Positions 39,092-47,649 of a stretch of 64,000 nucleotides of DNA are shown here, piece by piece. The position numbers and the translations under genes are program-made. Each line of letters opens with the position of its first letter. Position 1 is the first letter of the stretch. This DNA is from Patulibacter americanus DSM 16676 (lineage in GTDB: Bacteria > Actinomycetota > Thermoleophilia > Solirubrobacterales > Solirubrobacteraceae): NCBI RefSeq assembly GCF_000420025.1, contig NZ_ATUD01000013.1:62001-126000 (forward strand), written 5' to 3'. The notes under the pieces were generated by a model, which saw only the letters and a list, made by a program, of their open reading frames with translations, did no database searches and was not told the DNA's origin.

Positions 39092-39165
39092 GGATCCGCC
39101 ACACCGTGTCGCGCTCCGCCGGGAAACGCCGGTGCGACGTTCCCGAGGTGGGAAGCGCCGCATGA
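39088..39165 (+). CDS. 25-codon bridging open frame between ABC genes
   Basis: ATG at 39088 overlaps the ATPase stop (ATGA) and its own stop overlaps the permease ATG (ATGA). The product, beginning MRIRHTVSRSAGKRRCDVP, is basic and has no recognised family. The exact double overlap suggests a translational relay that couples the two genes, although chance cannot be excluded for so short a frame. Confidence 0.35.
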   Translation: MRIRHTVSRSAGKRRCDVPEVGSAA

Positions 39166-40547
39166 GCCGCCTGTCCACCGTCGCCGCCCTCGCCGGGAAG
39201 GACGCGCGGATCGTCCGCCGGTCGCCCGTCCTGCTGGGCCTGCTGATCGTCTACCCCCTGCTCGTGGCGCTGCTGCTCGGCCTGGCGCTCTCGGGCGGGC
39301 CGGCGAAGCCGAAGGTCGTCCTCGTCAACCTCGTCCCGACGGGGGCCAGCACCGTGGAGACGGGGACGGGCACCGTCGACGCCCGCACCTACGCCCGGCA
39401 GCTCGTGCGCGACACCCGCGTGACCTACGCCGACACGCGCGCCGAGGCCGAGCGGATCGTGCGCGACGGCGATGCGGTCGGCGCGATCGTCATCCCGGAG
39501 AACACGATCGAGCGCCTGCGCGGCGTCCTTTCGCTGCGCGGATCGCCCGACCTGCCGACGATCGAGGTCCTGACGAACGACGCGGACCCCGTCCGGGCGC
39601 GCGCGCTCCGCGAGCTCGTGAAGGCGCGGCTGGCCGACGCGAACGCCGAGATCTCGCGTCGCCTGATCTCCGTCGCCGGCCAGTACCTCGGGGTCCTGAC
39701 GACGGGCGGCAACCTCAACCTCTTCGGGAACAACGCGGACATCCTGGGCCTGCGCCAGGCCGGCGAGATCATCGCCCGCGCCGCGGCCGAGACCGACCCG
39801 GGGCCGACCCGCGACGAGCTCGTCCGCGTGCAGCGGTTCGCCGAGCTGGCGGCCCGGAACCTCGCGCTGGCCTCCCCGCTGATGCAGTCGGTGGCCGACC
39901 CGATCCGCGTCGACCAGCGCAGCGTCACGGGCCCGGCGGTCGAGCTGGACACCTACGCCGCCGCGGTCGCGGCGACGGTCTCGCTGCTGCTCGTCGCGGT
40001 CCTGCTCGCGGCGGGGCTCGTGGCGCTGGAGCGCGAGGAGCGCACGTTCGGCCGCCTCGTCCGCTCGGCGGTGCCGACGGGCGCGCTGCTGGGGGCGAAG
40101 ACCCTGCTGGCCGGAGCGGCCGGAGCGGCGGTCGCCCTCGTGGTCTCCGCGGGTCTGGCAGCGTTCCTCGGCCTGGACGCCTCCCGTGGGCCCCTGTGGA
40201 TCCTCGCCGCGGTCGCGGGCGGCGCGGCGTGCGGCGCCCTGGGCGTCGCCCTCGGCGCGATCGGCGCGGCGGGCGGCGACGTCCGCGCGGCCAGCCTCCT
40301 GGCGATCCTGCTCCTCGTCCCCGTCGTCGTCATCGGCCTCGTCCCCGAGGGTTCGACCTCGGGCGGCGTCACCGCGGTGGTCGACGGCGCGTCGGCGCTC
40401 TTCCCCTTCCGCCCCGGCCTGCGCCTGACGACGGCGGCGCTCGAGCACGGACCGGTCGTCGAGCCGCTGCTGCACCTGGTCGTGCTGACGGCGGGGTGGT
40501 CGCTGGTCGGCTGGTGGGGCCTGCGGCGCACGGACCGGGCGGCGTAG
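39162..40547 (+). CDS. ABC-2 type transporter permease
   Basis: 461 residues from the ATG at 39162, with AGGTGGGA upstream. First helix LLGLLIVYPLLVALLLGLAL is followed by a large extracytoplasmic domain (about residues 40-270: DTRVTYADTRAEAERIVRDGDAVGAIVIPE), the layout of ABC-2 membrane proteins of the YhgE/Pip-like or CcmB-like build, then five helices in the C-terminal half with the ALEREERTFGRLVRSAVP loop. It pairs with the upstream ATPase as an exporter. Confidence 0.85.
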   Translation: MSRLSTVAALAGKDARIVRRSPVLLGLLIVYPLLVALLLGLALSGGPAKPKVVLVNLVPTGASTVETGTGTVDARTYARQLVRDTRVTYADTRAEAERIVRDGDAVGAIVIPENTIERLRGVLSLRGSPDLPTIEVLTNDADPVRARALRELVKARLADANAEISRRLISVAGQYLGVLTTGGNLNLFGNNADILGLRQAGEIIARAAAETDPGPTRDELVRVQRFAELAARNLALASPLMQSVADPIRVDQRSVTGPAVELDTYAAAVAATVSLLLVAVLLAAGLVALEREERTFGRLVRSAVPTGALLGAKTLLAGAAGAAVALVVSAGLAAFLGLDASRGPLWILAAVAGGAACGALGVALGAIGAAGGDVRAASLLAILLLVPVVVIGLVPEGSTSGGVTAVVDGASALFPFRPGLRLTTAALEHGPVVEPLLHLVVLTAGWSLVGWWGLRRTDRAA

Positions 40548-40603
40548 GGGGCGGCCGGCCCCCTTCCGTGCCCCCTCGCACCGGCCCGCCCGCCGCCTGG
40601 TCC

Positions 40604-40609
40604 TACGAT
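40604..40609 (+). promoter_or_regulatory. Probable -10 of leaderless hemB mRNA
   Basis: TACGAT ends seven bases before the ATG at 40617. It overlaps an upstream in-frame ATG (40608), which argues that 40617 is the true start. Confidence 0.5.
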
Positions 40610-40616
40610 GGACTCC

Positions 40617-41597
<981 letters not shown>

Positions 41598-41702
41598 GGA
41601 CGGTTCCCGCCACCCCCCGCGCACAACGGGCCGCCCCGTGCGACCCGTCAACCACGGCCCTCGCCCCGTCCGTACCATGGAGGGATCGACCTGAGGAGCC
41701 CC

Positions 41703-42794
41703 ATGGCCACCAGTGACAAGACGGCTGTACCGAAGATCCGCAGCCGCAAGGAGGGGTCCGCCGTCCCCCTCGACGACGTGGACAAGGCGCTGATGAACAC
41801 GCTGCAGGGCGCGTTCCCGCTGGTCCCGCGTCCGTACGCGGAGATCGCCACGACGGTGGGGATCTCGGAGGACGAGGTGCTGCAGCGGACGCAGCGGCTC
41901 GAGAAGGAACGCATCATCCGGCAGGTCACGCCGATCTACGACACGCGCGCGTTCGGCTACGGCTCGATGCTCGTGGCGGCGAAGGTCGACCCCGAGCACC
42001 CGTGGGGCCCCGCGAAGATCATCAACTCGCACCCGGGCGTCAGCCACAACTACCTGCGCAACCACGACTTCAACATGTGGTTCACGCTGGCGGTCGAGGA
42101 GGACTCCAAGCTCGGCCTGCAGGGCACGCTCGACGTGCTGCAGGAGCTCACGGGCGCCGAGTCGATCCGCCAGCTCCCGACGCTGCAGCTGTTCAAGATC
42201 CGCATGGACCTGGACATGGCGGGCGACACGAAGGACCTCGCCACCGCGGGCGTCGCGATCGCCCCGGCCGAGACGGAGCGCCAGCCCTACGACGAGTTCG
42301 ACAAGAAGGTCGTGCGCGAGACGCAGGGCTCGCTGCCGATCGTGCAGGAGCCCTTCGCGCCCGCCGCGAAGGCGCTCGGGATCTCGCAGGAGGCGCTGCT
42401 CGAGCACCTCGAGGGCATGACGGAGCGCAAGCTCCTGCGCCGCGTCGCCGCCATCCTCTTCCACCGTCGCGCGGGCTTCTCCGCCAACGGCATGGGCGTG
42501 TGGCAGGTCGACCCGGACCGCATCGAGGAGATCGGCATCCGGATGGCCGCCTACCGCGGCATCAGCCACTGCTACCAGCGGCCGACGTACGCCGACTGGA
42601 AGTACCAGGTCTTCACGATGGCCCACGGGCGCTCCAAGGAGGAGTGCGACGCCATCCTCGACGCGATCGCGAACGAGGTCCCCGGCATCGAGGACCGCTC
42701 GACGCTCTACTCCTCCACGGAGTTCAAGAAGATCCGCCTCCTGTACTTCACGGAGGACTTCAAGAACTGGGAGCGGGAGAACGCCGGGGTCTGA
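41703..42794 (+). CDS. Fused AhbA-AhbB-like siroheme decarboxylase / Lrp-type protein
   Basis: 363 residues with GAGGAG six bases before the ATG. Two homologous halves, each an Lrp/AsnC-like winged helix followed by an RAM-like ferredoxin fold. First half: DKALMNTLQGAFPLVPRPYA ... GVSHNYLRNHDFNMWFTLAV. Second half: DKKVVRETQGSLPIVQEPFA ... GISHCYQRPTYADWKYQVFTM followed by AHG. The SHNYxR and SHCYxRP motifs are those of NirDL/AhbAB proteins, which decarboxylate siroheme to didecarboxysiroheme for heme d1 or alternative heme synthesis. Those systems are mostly anaerobic or archaeal. Its place between hemB and hemL supports a tetrapyrrole role, catalytic or regulatory. Confidence 0.85.
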   Translation: MATSDKTAVPKIRSRKEGSAVPLDDVDKALMNTLQGAFPLVPRPYAEIATTVGISEDEVLQRTQRLEKERIIRQVTPIYDTRAFGYGSMLVAAKVDPEHPWGPAKIINSHPGVSHNYLRNHDFNMWFTLAVEEDSKLGLQGTLDVLQELTGAESIRQLPTLQLFKIRMDLDMAGDTKDLATAGVAIAPAETERQPYDEFDKKVVRETQGSLPIVQEPFAPAAKALGISQEALLEHLEGMTERKLLRRVAAILFHRRAGFSANGMGVWQVDPDRIEEIGIRMAAYRGISHCYQRPTYADWKYQVFTMAHGRSKEECDAILDAIANEVPGIEDRSTLYSSTEFKKIRLLYFTEDFKNWERENAGV

Positions 42795-42955
42795 CCCCGC
42801 ACCACCCGCCTCAGCGGTCCTTCCCGTCCCGCCGACCCGGTGGGACGGCCGCAGGACCGGGTATCGGCAGGGTCCGGCCGCCCGCCGGCCCTGACCGACC
42901 GACCGGCCCGCTCGACGCGCCCCACCCACCCCGCGCCCTCACCCCCGGAACGACC

Positions 42956-44242
42956 GTGCCCCCCATCTCCCTCACCGACGCCCGCTCCGCCGAGCTCTAC
43001 GCCCGCGCCCGCCGCGTGCTCCCCGGCGGCGTCAACTCGCCCGTCCGCGCGATGCGCTCCATCGGCCGCGACCCGCTCTTCGTCGAGCGCGCGACCGGGG
43101 TCGACCTCGTCGACGTCGACGGCAACCGCTTCATCGACTGGGTCGGCTCGTGGGGGCCGCTCATCCACGGCCACGCGCACCCGAAGATCCTCGAGGCCGT
43201 GCACGCGGCCGCCGAGGCGGGCACCACGTTCGGCGCGCCGACGATGGTCGAGGTCGAGCTGGCGGAGGAGATCGCCTCCCGCGTGCCGTCCGTCGAGATG
43301 ATCCGCATGACGTCGTCCGGCACCGAGGCGTCGATGAGCGCGATCCGCCTGGCGCGCGCCGCGACGGGCCGCGAGAAGGTCGTGAAGTTCGCGGGCCACT
43401 ACCACGGCCACGTCGACGGGCTGCTCGCCGACGCCGGCTCCGGGCTGGCGACGCAGGGCATTCCCGCGTCGGCGGGCGTGCTCGCCTCGGCGACCGCCGC
43501 CACGGTCGTCGTGCCCTGGAACGACGAGGAGGCGGTCCGCGAGGCGCTCTCCGGCGACGACGTCGCCGTCCTGATCGTCGAGCCGTACCCCGCGAACATG
43601 GGGCTCGTCCCCCCGCAGGACGGGTTCCTGCAGTTCCTCCGCGAGCAGACCGAGGCCCACGGCACGCTGCTGGCCTTCGACGAGGTCATCTCCGGCTTCC
43701 GCGTCGGCCCGGGCGGCGCGCAGGAGCGCGAGGACGTCACGCCCGACATGACCGTCATGGGCAAGATCCTCGGCGGCGGCCTGCCCGCCGCGGCGTTCGG
43801 CGCCTCGCGCGAGCTCATGGAGCGCCTGGCTCCCCTGGGCGACGTCTACCAGGCCGGCACGCTGTCCGGGAACCCGCTGGCGGTCCACGCGGGCCTGACG
43901 AGCCTGCGGATGCTCGACGACGACGCCTACCTGCGCCTGAACGAGACGACGACCGCGCTGGCGACCGGCCTCCGCGAGGCCGCGGGCGACCGCCCCGTGG
44001 AGGTCGTGAGCGTCACGGGGCTCGTCACCGTCTTCTTCAGCGCCACGCCGGTCCGCAACTACGACGACGCGAAGGCGTGCGACACCGAGGCCTACGCCCG
44101 CTGGTGCCGCGGCCTGCTCGCGCGCGGGATCTACGCGCCGCCCTCGCAGTTCGAGGCCCTGTTCGTGTCCCTCGCGCACGAGCCCGAGCACGTGGCGCAG
44201 ACGGTCGAGGCCGCCGCGGCCGCCTTCGAGAGCGCCTGGTGA
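42956..44242 (+). CDS. hemL: Glutamate-1-semialdehyde 2,1-aminomutase
   Basis: 428 residues from the GTG at 42956, just before the conserved N-terminus SAELYARARRVLPGGVNSPVRA. Fold-type I PLP enzyme: MTSSGTEASMSAIRLARAAT, KFAGHYHGHVDGLL, LLAFDEVISGFRV and the PLP lysine in MGKILGGGLPAAAFG. AGTLSGNPLAVHAGL is also typical. HemL makes 5-aminolevulinate for the C5 pathway, feeding HemB upstream. Stop overlaps the next GTG. Confidence 0.96.
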   Translation: MPPISLTDARSAELYARARRVLPGGVNSPVRAMRSIGRDPLFVERATGVDLVDVDGNRFIDWVGSWGPLIHGHAHPKILEAVHAAAEAGTTFGAPTMVEVELAEEIASRVPSVEMIRMTSSGTEASMSAIRLARAATGREKVVKFAGHYHGHVDGLLADAGSGLATQGIPASAGVLASATAATVVVPWNDEEAVREALSGDDVAVLIVEPYPANMGLVPPQDGFLQFLREQTEAHGTLLAFDEVISGFRVGPGGAQEREDVTPDMTVMGKILGGGLPAAAFGASRELMERLAPLGDVYQAGTLSGNPLAVHAGLTSLRMLDDDAYLRLNETTTALATGLREAAGDRPVEVVSVTGLVTVFFSATPVRNYDDAKACDTEAYARWCRGLLARGIYAPPSQFEALFVSLAHEPEHVAQTVEAAAAAFESAW

Positions 44243-44988
44243 CGGACGACGCCCTCAGGGAGCGGCCGACGGGCCACCCGACGGCCGGCGAGGGTCCGGG
44301 GTCCGCCCCGGACCCCGGCACGACCGCGCCCGCGTCCGACGCCCCGACGGACGCCGGCACCGACGCCCCGGCGGACGCGACCGCCCACGCCGACGCCCTG
44401 AGCGCGATCGCCGCGGCCATCCGGGCCGAGGGCGGTCTCCTCGCCGACGTCACCGCCGACCCGGCCCCGGACGCCGACCGCTCCCTGCAGGCCGCGGTCG
44501 ACGCCACCCCCCGCGCGGCGGTCGTCGGTCCCGACCTGGCGCTCGCCGCCGAGGCGACGCGCGAGGCCGAGCTGCTCCACCACGCCCCGGAGCACGCGCG
44601 GGTGCTGTGCACGGACGACCGCGACCTGGCGCTGTTGGCCGGCGACCGGCTCTACGCGCTGGGCCTGGAGCGGCTCGCCGCGGGCGGCTGGACGGCCGAG
44701 GTCGCGATCCTCGCCGACATCGTCGCCCTCGCCGCGCGGATCCACGCCGACACGGCGTGGGAGATCGGCCCGGCGACCCCGGGCGTCGTCGCCGGCGGCA
44801 CGGGCGCGCCCGACGACGCCGCGGCCCGCACGGAGCCGCTCTGGCGGGCGGCCGCGCAGGCCCTCGGCGGGGGTCCCGAGCACCCGGCGACGGTGCTTCT
44901 GCAGGCCGCGCGGACCGGTCGGATGCCGGATTCGGCAGCGCTCTTGCAGGCCGCGCGCCCAGTGCCCGACGGCTCGCCGGCGCCCTAG
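44239..44988 (+). CDS. Hypothetical protein coupled to hemL
   Basis: 249 residues; GTG overlaps the hemL stop (GTGA). The first about 55 residues are Pro/Ala/Thr/Asp-rich. The remainder is predicted helical (LSAIAAAIRAEGGLLADV ... EVAILADIVALAARIHADTA). It contains the pairs VLCTDDRDLALLAGDRLYAL and repeated LLQAAR motifs. I do not recognise a family. Coupling to hemL and the following Rieske/cytochrome genes hints at a role in heme or respiratory assembly, but that is inference from position only. Confidence 0.65.
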   Translation: MTDDALRERPTGHPTAGEGPGSAPDPGTTAPASDAPTDAGTDAPADATAHADALSAIAAAIRAEGGLLADVTADPAPDADRSLQAAVDATPRAAVVGPDLALAAEATREAELLHHAPEHARVLCTDDRDLALLAGDRLYALGLERLAAGGWTAEVAILADIVALAARIHADTAWEIGPATPGVVAGGTGAPDDAAARTEPLWRAAAQALGGGPEHPATVLLQAARTGRMPDSAALLQAARPVPDGSPAP

Positions 44989-45087
44989 CACGTTCAGCGG
45001 ACCGCAAGCGCGGATCGCGACGCGCTCCGGGCAGGTACGATCCGCGAGTCCACGCTTCCCTTGTGGACGCACGCAGGAGCCTCACAC

Positions 45088-45759
45088 GTGTCCGATCGAC
45101 GCCCAGAGCAGAGCAAGTACACCCTCGACCGCGGCATCCCCGGAGCCTTCGAGGGGGAGACCATCACGCGTCGACGCCTGATGGTCTTCGCAGCGAACGC
45201 GACGGCCGGCGTCGCCATCGGTGGTGTCGTCCTGGCCGCGACCGGCTTCGCTGCCGGTCAGCCGTTCGTGGAGGTCGACACGGGCTGGCACGACGTCGGT
45301 CCGCTGGACGAGATCCCGGACGACACGTACCTGCCGCGCGTGATCACGCTCGATCCGCGCACCGGCCAGGTCGGCAAGTCGACCATCTACGTGCGCCGCC
45401 GCAACGAGGCGGTCGACACGGAGAAGCCCGACAAGTGGAACCAGATCATCGCGATCTCGTCCCGCTGCATGCACATGGGCTGCCCCGCCCGCTACGTGCA
45501 GGCCGCCAAGAACTTCGTCTGCCCGTGCCACGGTGGCGTCTACGACTTCCGCGGTGAGGTCGCCGCCGGTCCGCCGGTCCGTCCGCTCGACCGCTTCTAC
45601 ACGCGCGTCGTCGACGGTCGCGTGCAGGTCGGCAAGCGCTTCTCGGTGAACTCGCAGATCGAGCGCTTCTCGCCCCGGCCGCCCGGACAGCCGCTCGACG
45701 GCATCGGGCAGTACCTGTACCCGTCGCGCCCGACCCAGCGCAAGATCCCGGGCACCTGA
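45088..45759 (+). CDS. qcrA: Rieske iron-sulfur protein of cytochrome bc complex
   Basis: 223 residues from the GTG at 45088 with AGGAG upstream (about eight bases); a TTG at 45061 is less likely. The N-terminus has a twin-arginine-like motif TITRRRLMVFA followed by one hydrophobic anchor, suggesting Tat-dependent insertion; tatA and tatC lie 3.7 kb downstream. The cluster-binding motifs are CMHMGC and CPCHGG with the two His and two Cys ligands plus disulfide cysteines. It transfers electrons from menaquinol to cytochrome c. A single N-terminal helix differs from the three-helix QcrA of mycobacteria. A -10-like TACGAT lies at 45036-45041. Confidence 0.94.
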   Translation: MSDRRPEQSKYTLDRGIPGAFEGETITRRRLMVFAANATAGVAIGGVVLAATGFAAGQPFVEVDTGWHDVGPLDEIPDDTYLPRVITLDPRTGQVGKSTIYVRRRNEAVDTEKPDKWNQIIAISSRCMHMGCPARYVQAAKNFVCPCHGGVYDFRGEVAAGPPVRPLDRFYTRVVDGRVQVGKRFSVNSQIERFSPRPPGQPLDGIGQYLYPSRPTQRKIPGT

Positions 45760-45764
45760 TCCTC

Positions 45765-46502
45765 ATGGCGAAGAAGACCCCCAAGCTCGCCAGCGCGAAG
45801 GAAGCCGGCGTCCACGCCGTCGACTTCGTCGACGAGCGCACATCGATCTCCGGCACGCTGCGCTGGGTGATGTTCCGTCCGATCCCCAAGGGGACGAACT
45901 GGTTCTACACCCTGGGCACGGCCACCATGGTCGCCTTCATCAACCAGGTCATCACGGGCATCGTGCTCGGGATGTACTACGAGCCGTCGACGACGCGCGC
46001 GTACGAGTCGATGAAGTACATCAACAACGAGGTCTTCCTCGGCGAGTTCGTGCACGGCATGCACCGCTGGGGCTCGTCGGTGATGGTCATCCTGATCTTC
46101 CTGCACATGGCCAGGACGTTCTTCTTCGGCGCGTACAAGTACCCGCGCGAGCTGAACTGGGTCATCGGCGTCGCACTGCTGGTGCTGACGCTGCTGATGT
46201 CGGTCACGGGCTACCTGCTGCCGTTCGACCAGCGCGCCTACTGGGCGTCGGTCGTCGCGATGAACATCGCCGGCAACGCCCCGCTGATCGGCCCGTTCAC
46301 CCCGGACATCGCCCTGGGCGGTCCGGACGTCACCACCTTGACGCTGTCCCGCTTCTACATCATCCACATGATGTTGATCCCGGGCGCGATCATCGCCCTG
46401 ATCGGCGCCCACCTGTACCTGGTGGTCAAGCTCGGCACGACCGCCCCGCCGTGGGTCCGGGCTGACAAGGTCAGCGCCGACCTGAAGGAGCACGAGGGAT
46501 GA
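45765..46502 (+). CDS. qcrB: Cytochrome b (b6-type N-terminal half)
   Basis: 245 residues with four helices. Heme histidines are in HGMHRWGSSVM and FLHMARTF (helix B) and in RFYIIHMMLIPG and GAHLYLVVK (helix D). PRELNW and VTGYLLPFDQRAYW are typical. The protein is the b6-like half; the subunit IV half follows on a separate gene with an ATGA overlap. The Cys that holds heme c(i) in cytochrome b6 (and in Bacillus QcrB) corresponds here to Ala57 in TATMVAFINQV, so that covalent heme is probably absent. Confidence 0.94.
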   Translation: MAKKTPKLASAKEAGVHAVDFVDERTSISGTLRWVMFRPIPKGTNWFYTLGTATMVAFINQVITGIVLGMYYEPSTTRAYESMKYINNEVFLGEFVHGMHRWGSSVMVILIFLHMARTFFFGAYKYPRELNWVIGVALLVLTLLMSVTGYLLPFDQRAYWASVVAMNIAGNAPLIGPFTPDIALGGPDVTTLTLSRFYIIHMMLIPGAIIALIGAHLYLVVKLGTTAPPWVRADKVSADLKEHEG

Positions 46503-47329
46503 ACCAGCGCGAGAAGGAGGAGTACCTCCGCGAATACGCCGTTCTGAAGTCGGCGGGCAAGCCGTTCTTCCCCTACATCATCGTCAAGGACGGCGTGATG
46601 ATGATCGTCGTCATCGGCGTCATCATGCTGATGTCGATCATGCTCGGTGGCGAGCTGACGGCGAAGGCCGACGCGACGACGACGACGTACGCGCCGCGAC
46701 CGGAGTGGTACTACTTCTGGGCGTTCGAGCTGCTGCGCGTCATCAAGCCGCCGTACCTCGTCTCGCTCGCGACCGTCGGCATCCCGACGATCGCGATCCT
46801 GCTCCTGATCCTGCTGCCGTTCTACGACCGCAACCCGGAGCGCCACCCGCTGCGCCGCCCGGTCGCGACGACGGCCGGCATCTTCATCATGGGCGCGATG
46901 TTCTTCCTCTCGTACCTCGGTGCAGAGGCCGGCGCGCCGTCGCAGGTCGAGATCGGCCCGCCCCCGGCGATCGCCGAGGCCGGCGGCGCCACCATGCTCA
47001 AGTGGGACGCGGGCCGCAAGCTCGTCGCCCAGAGCTCCTGTGGTGGCTGCCACAAGATCGGCGAGAACGGAAACGACGGCCCCGGGCCGCCCTTGACCGA
47101 GATCGGTGACCGCCTGAAGGAGGGCGCGATCCGCGAGACGCTGATCAACCCGACGCGCCCGATGCCGTCCTTCGCCCAGCTGGGTGCGGACAACATCGAC
47201 AAGATGGCGTTCTTCCTGGCCTCCCTCAAGTCGGGCGGCGAGGGCAAGGGCACCACCGGCGGTGGCGCCGAGGGCACCGGCGAGGAGTCCGAGGGCGGCT
47301 CGACCCCGGGCCAGTCCCCCGGCGGCTGA
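46499..47329 (+). CDS. qcrC: Subunit IV fused to cytochrome c (QcrC-type)
   Basis: 276 residues. The N-terminal half is the subunit IV part of cytochrome b with three helices and the quinol-site motif PEWYYFWAFELLRV. The C-terminal half is a c-type cytochrome domain with the heme-binding SSCGGCHKIG and the Met ligand region NPTRPMPSFAQL. A Gly/Ser/Glu tail ends the protein. This arrangement (Rieske, b6-like, subunit IV-cytochrome c fusion) is that of Bacillus QcrABC menaquinol:cytochrome c reductase rather than the actinobacterial QcrCAB. Stop is followed by a hairpin terminator. Confidence 0.93.
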   Translation: MNQREKEEYLREYAVLKSAGKPFFPYIIVKDGVMMIVVIGVIMLMSIMLGGELTAKADATTTTYAPRPEWYYFWAFELLRVIKPPYLVSLATVGIPTIAILLLILLPFYDRNPERHPLRRPVATTAGIFIMGAMFFLSYLGAEAGAPSQVEIGPPPAIAEAGGATMLKWDAGRKLVAQSSCGGCHKIGENGNDGPGPPLTEIGDRLKEGAIRETLINPTRPMPSFAQLGADNIDKMAFFLASLKSGGEGKGTTGGGAEGTGEESEGGSTPGQSPGG

Positions 47330-47450
47330 GCCACGCCCGGCGGCGGTTGACCCCCGCCCCCGGCGGCCGGGCGATCCGCCCGGCGCCGGACCGGTCCGTC
47401 CCGAGGAGCGCCCCGCGCTCCGGGTCGGATCACCAGAGCGTTGATCCGGA

Positions 47451-47474
47451 CGGCCGGGCCCTTGGGCCCGGCCG
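47451..47474 (+). terminator. Terminator of the bc-complex operon
   Basis: Perfect 11-bp stem CGGCCGGGCCC / GGGCCCGGCCG, loop TT, followed by TTTCGCG. Confidence 0.8.
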
Positions 47475-47497
47475 TTTCGCGTACTGGGAGTCGAAGT

Positions 47498-47530
47498 CGG
47501 GATTCGGCCGCCTATAGCGGCCGAATCCCG
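47498..47530. repeat. 33-bp perfect inverted repeat
   Basis: Arms of 14 bp (CGGGATTCGGCCGC and complement) around the loop CTATA, lying 24 bases after the bc-operon terminator and about 100 bases before the polyprenyl synthase promoter. No T-run follows. It may be a second terminator or an operator. Confidence 0.7.
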
Positions 47531-47636
47531 CTCTCGGCCCGGAGCAGCGAGGACGTGACCCGGGCCGCGCGGGGTGGTGCCGTTCTCCGCGGCCCGCGGG
47601 CGCGGCCCCCATCTCGCCGCGGGAGCATCCGGCAGC

Positions 47637-47642
47637 TACCCT
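47637..47642 (+). promoter_or_regulatory. Probable -10 of leaderless polyprenyl synthase mRNA
   Basis: TACCCT ends seven bases before the ATG at 47650; no ribosome-binding site is present. Confidence 0.5.
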
Positions 47643-47649
47643 CAACTCG

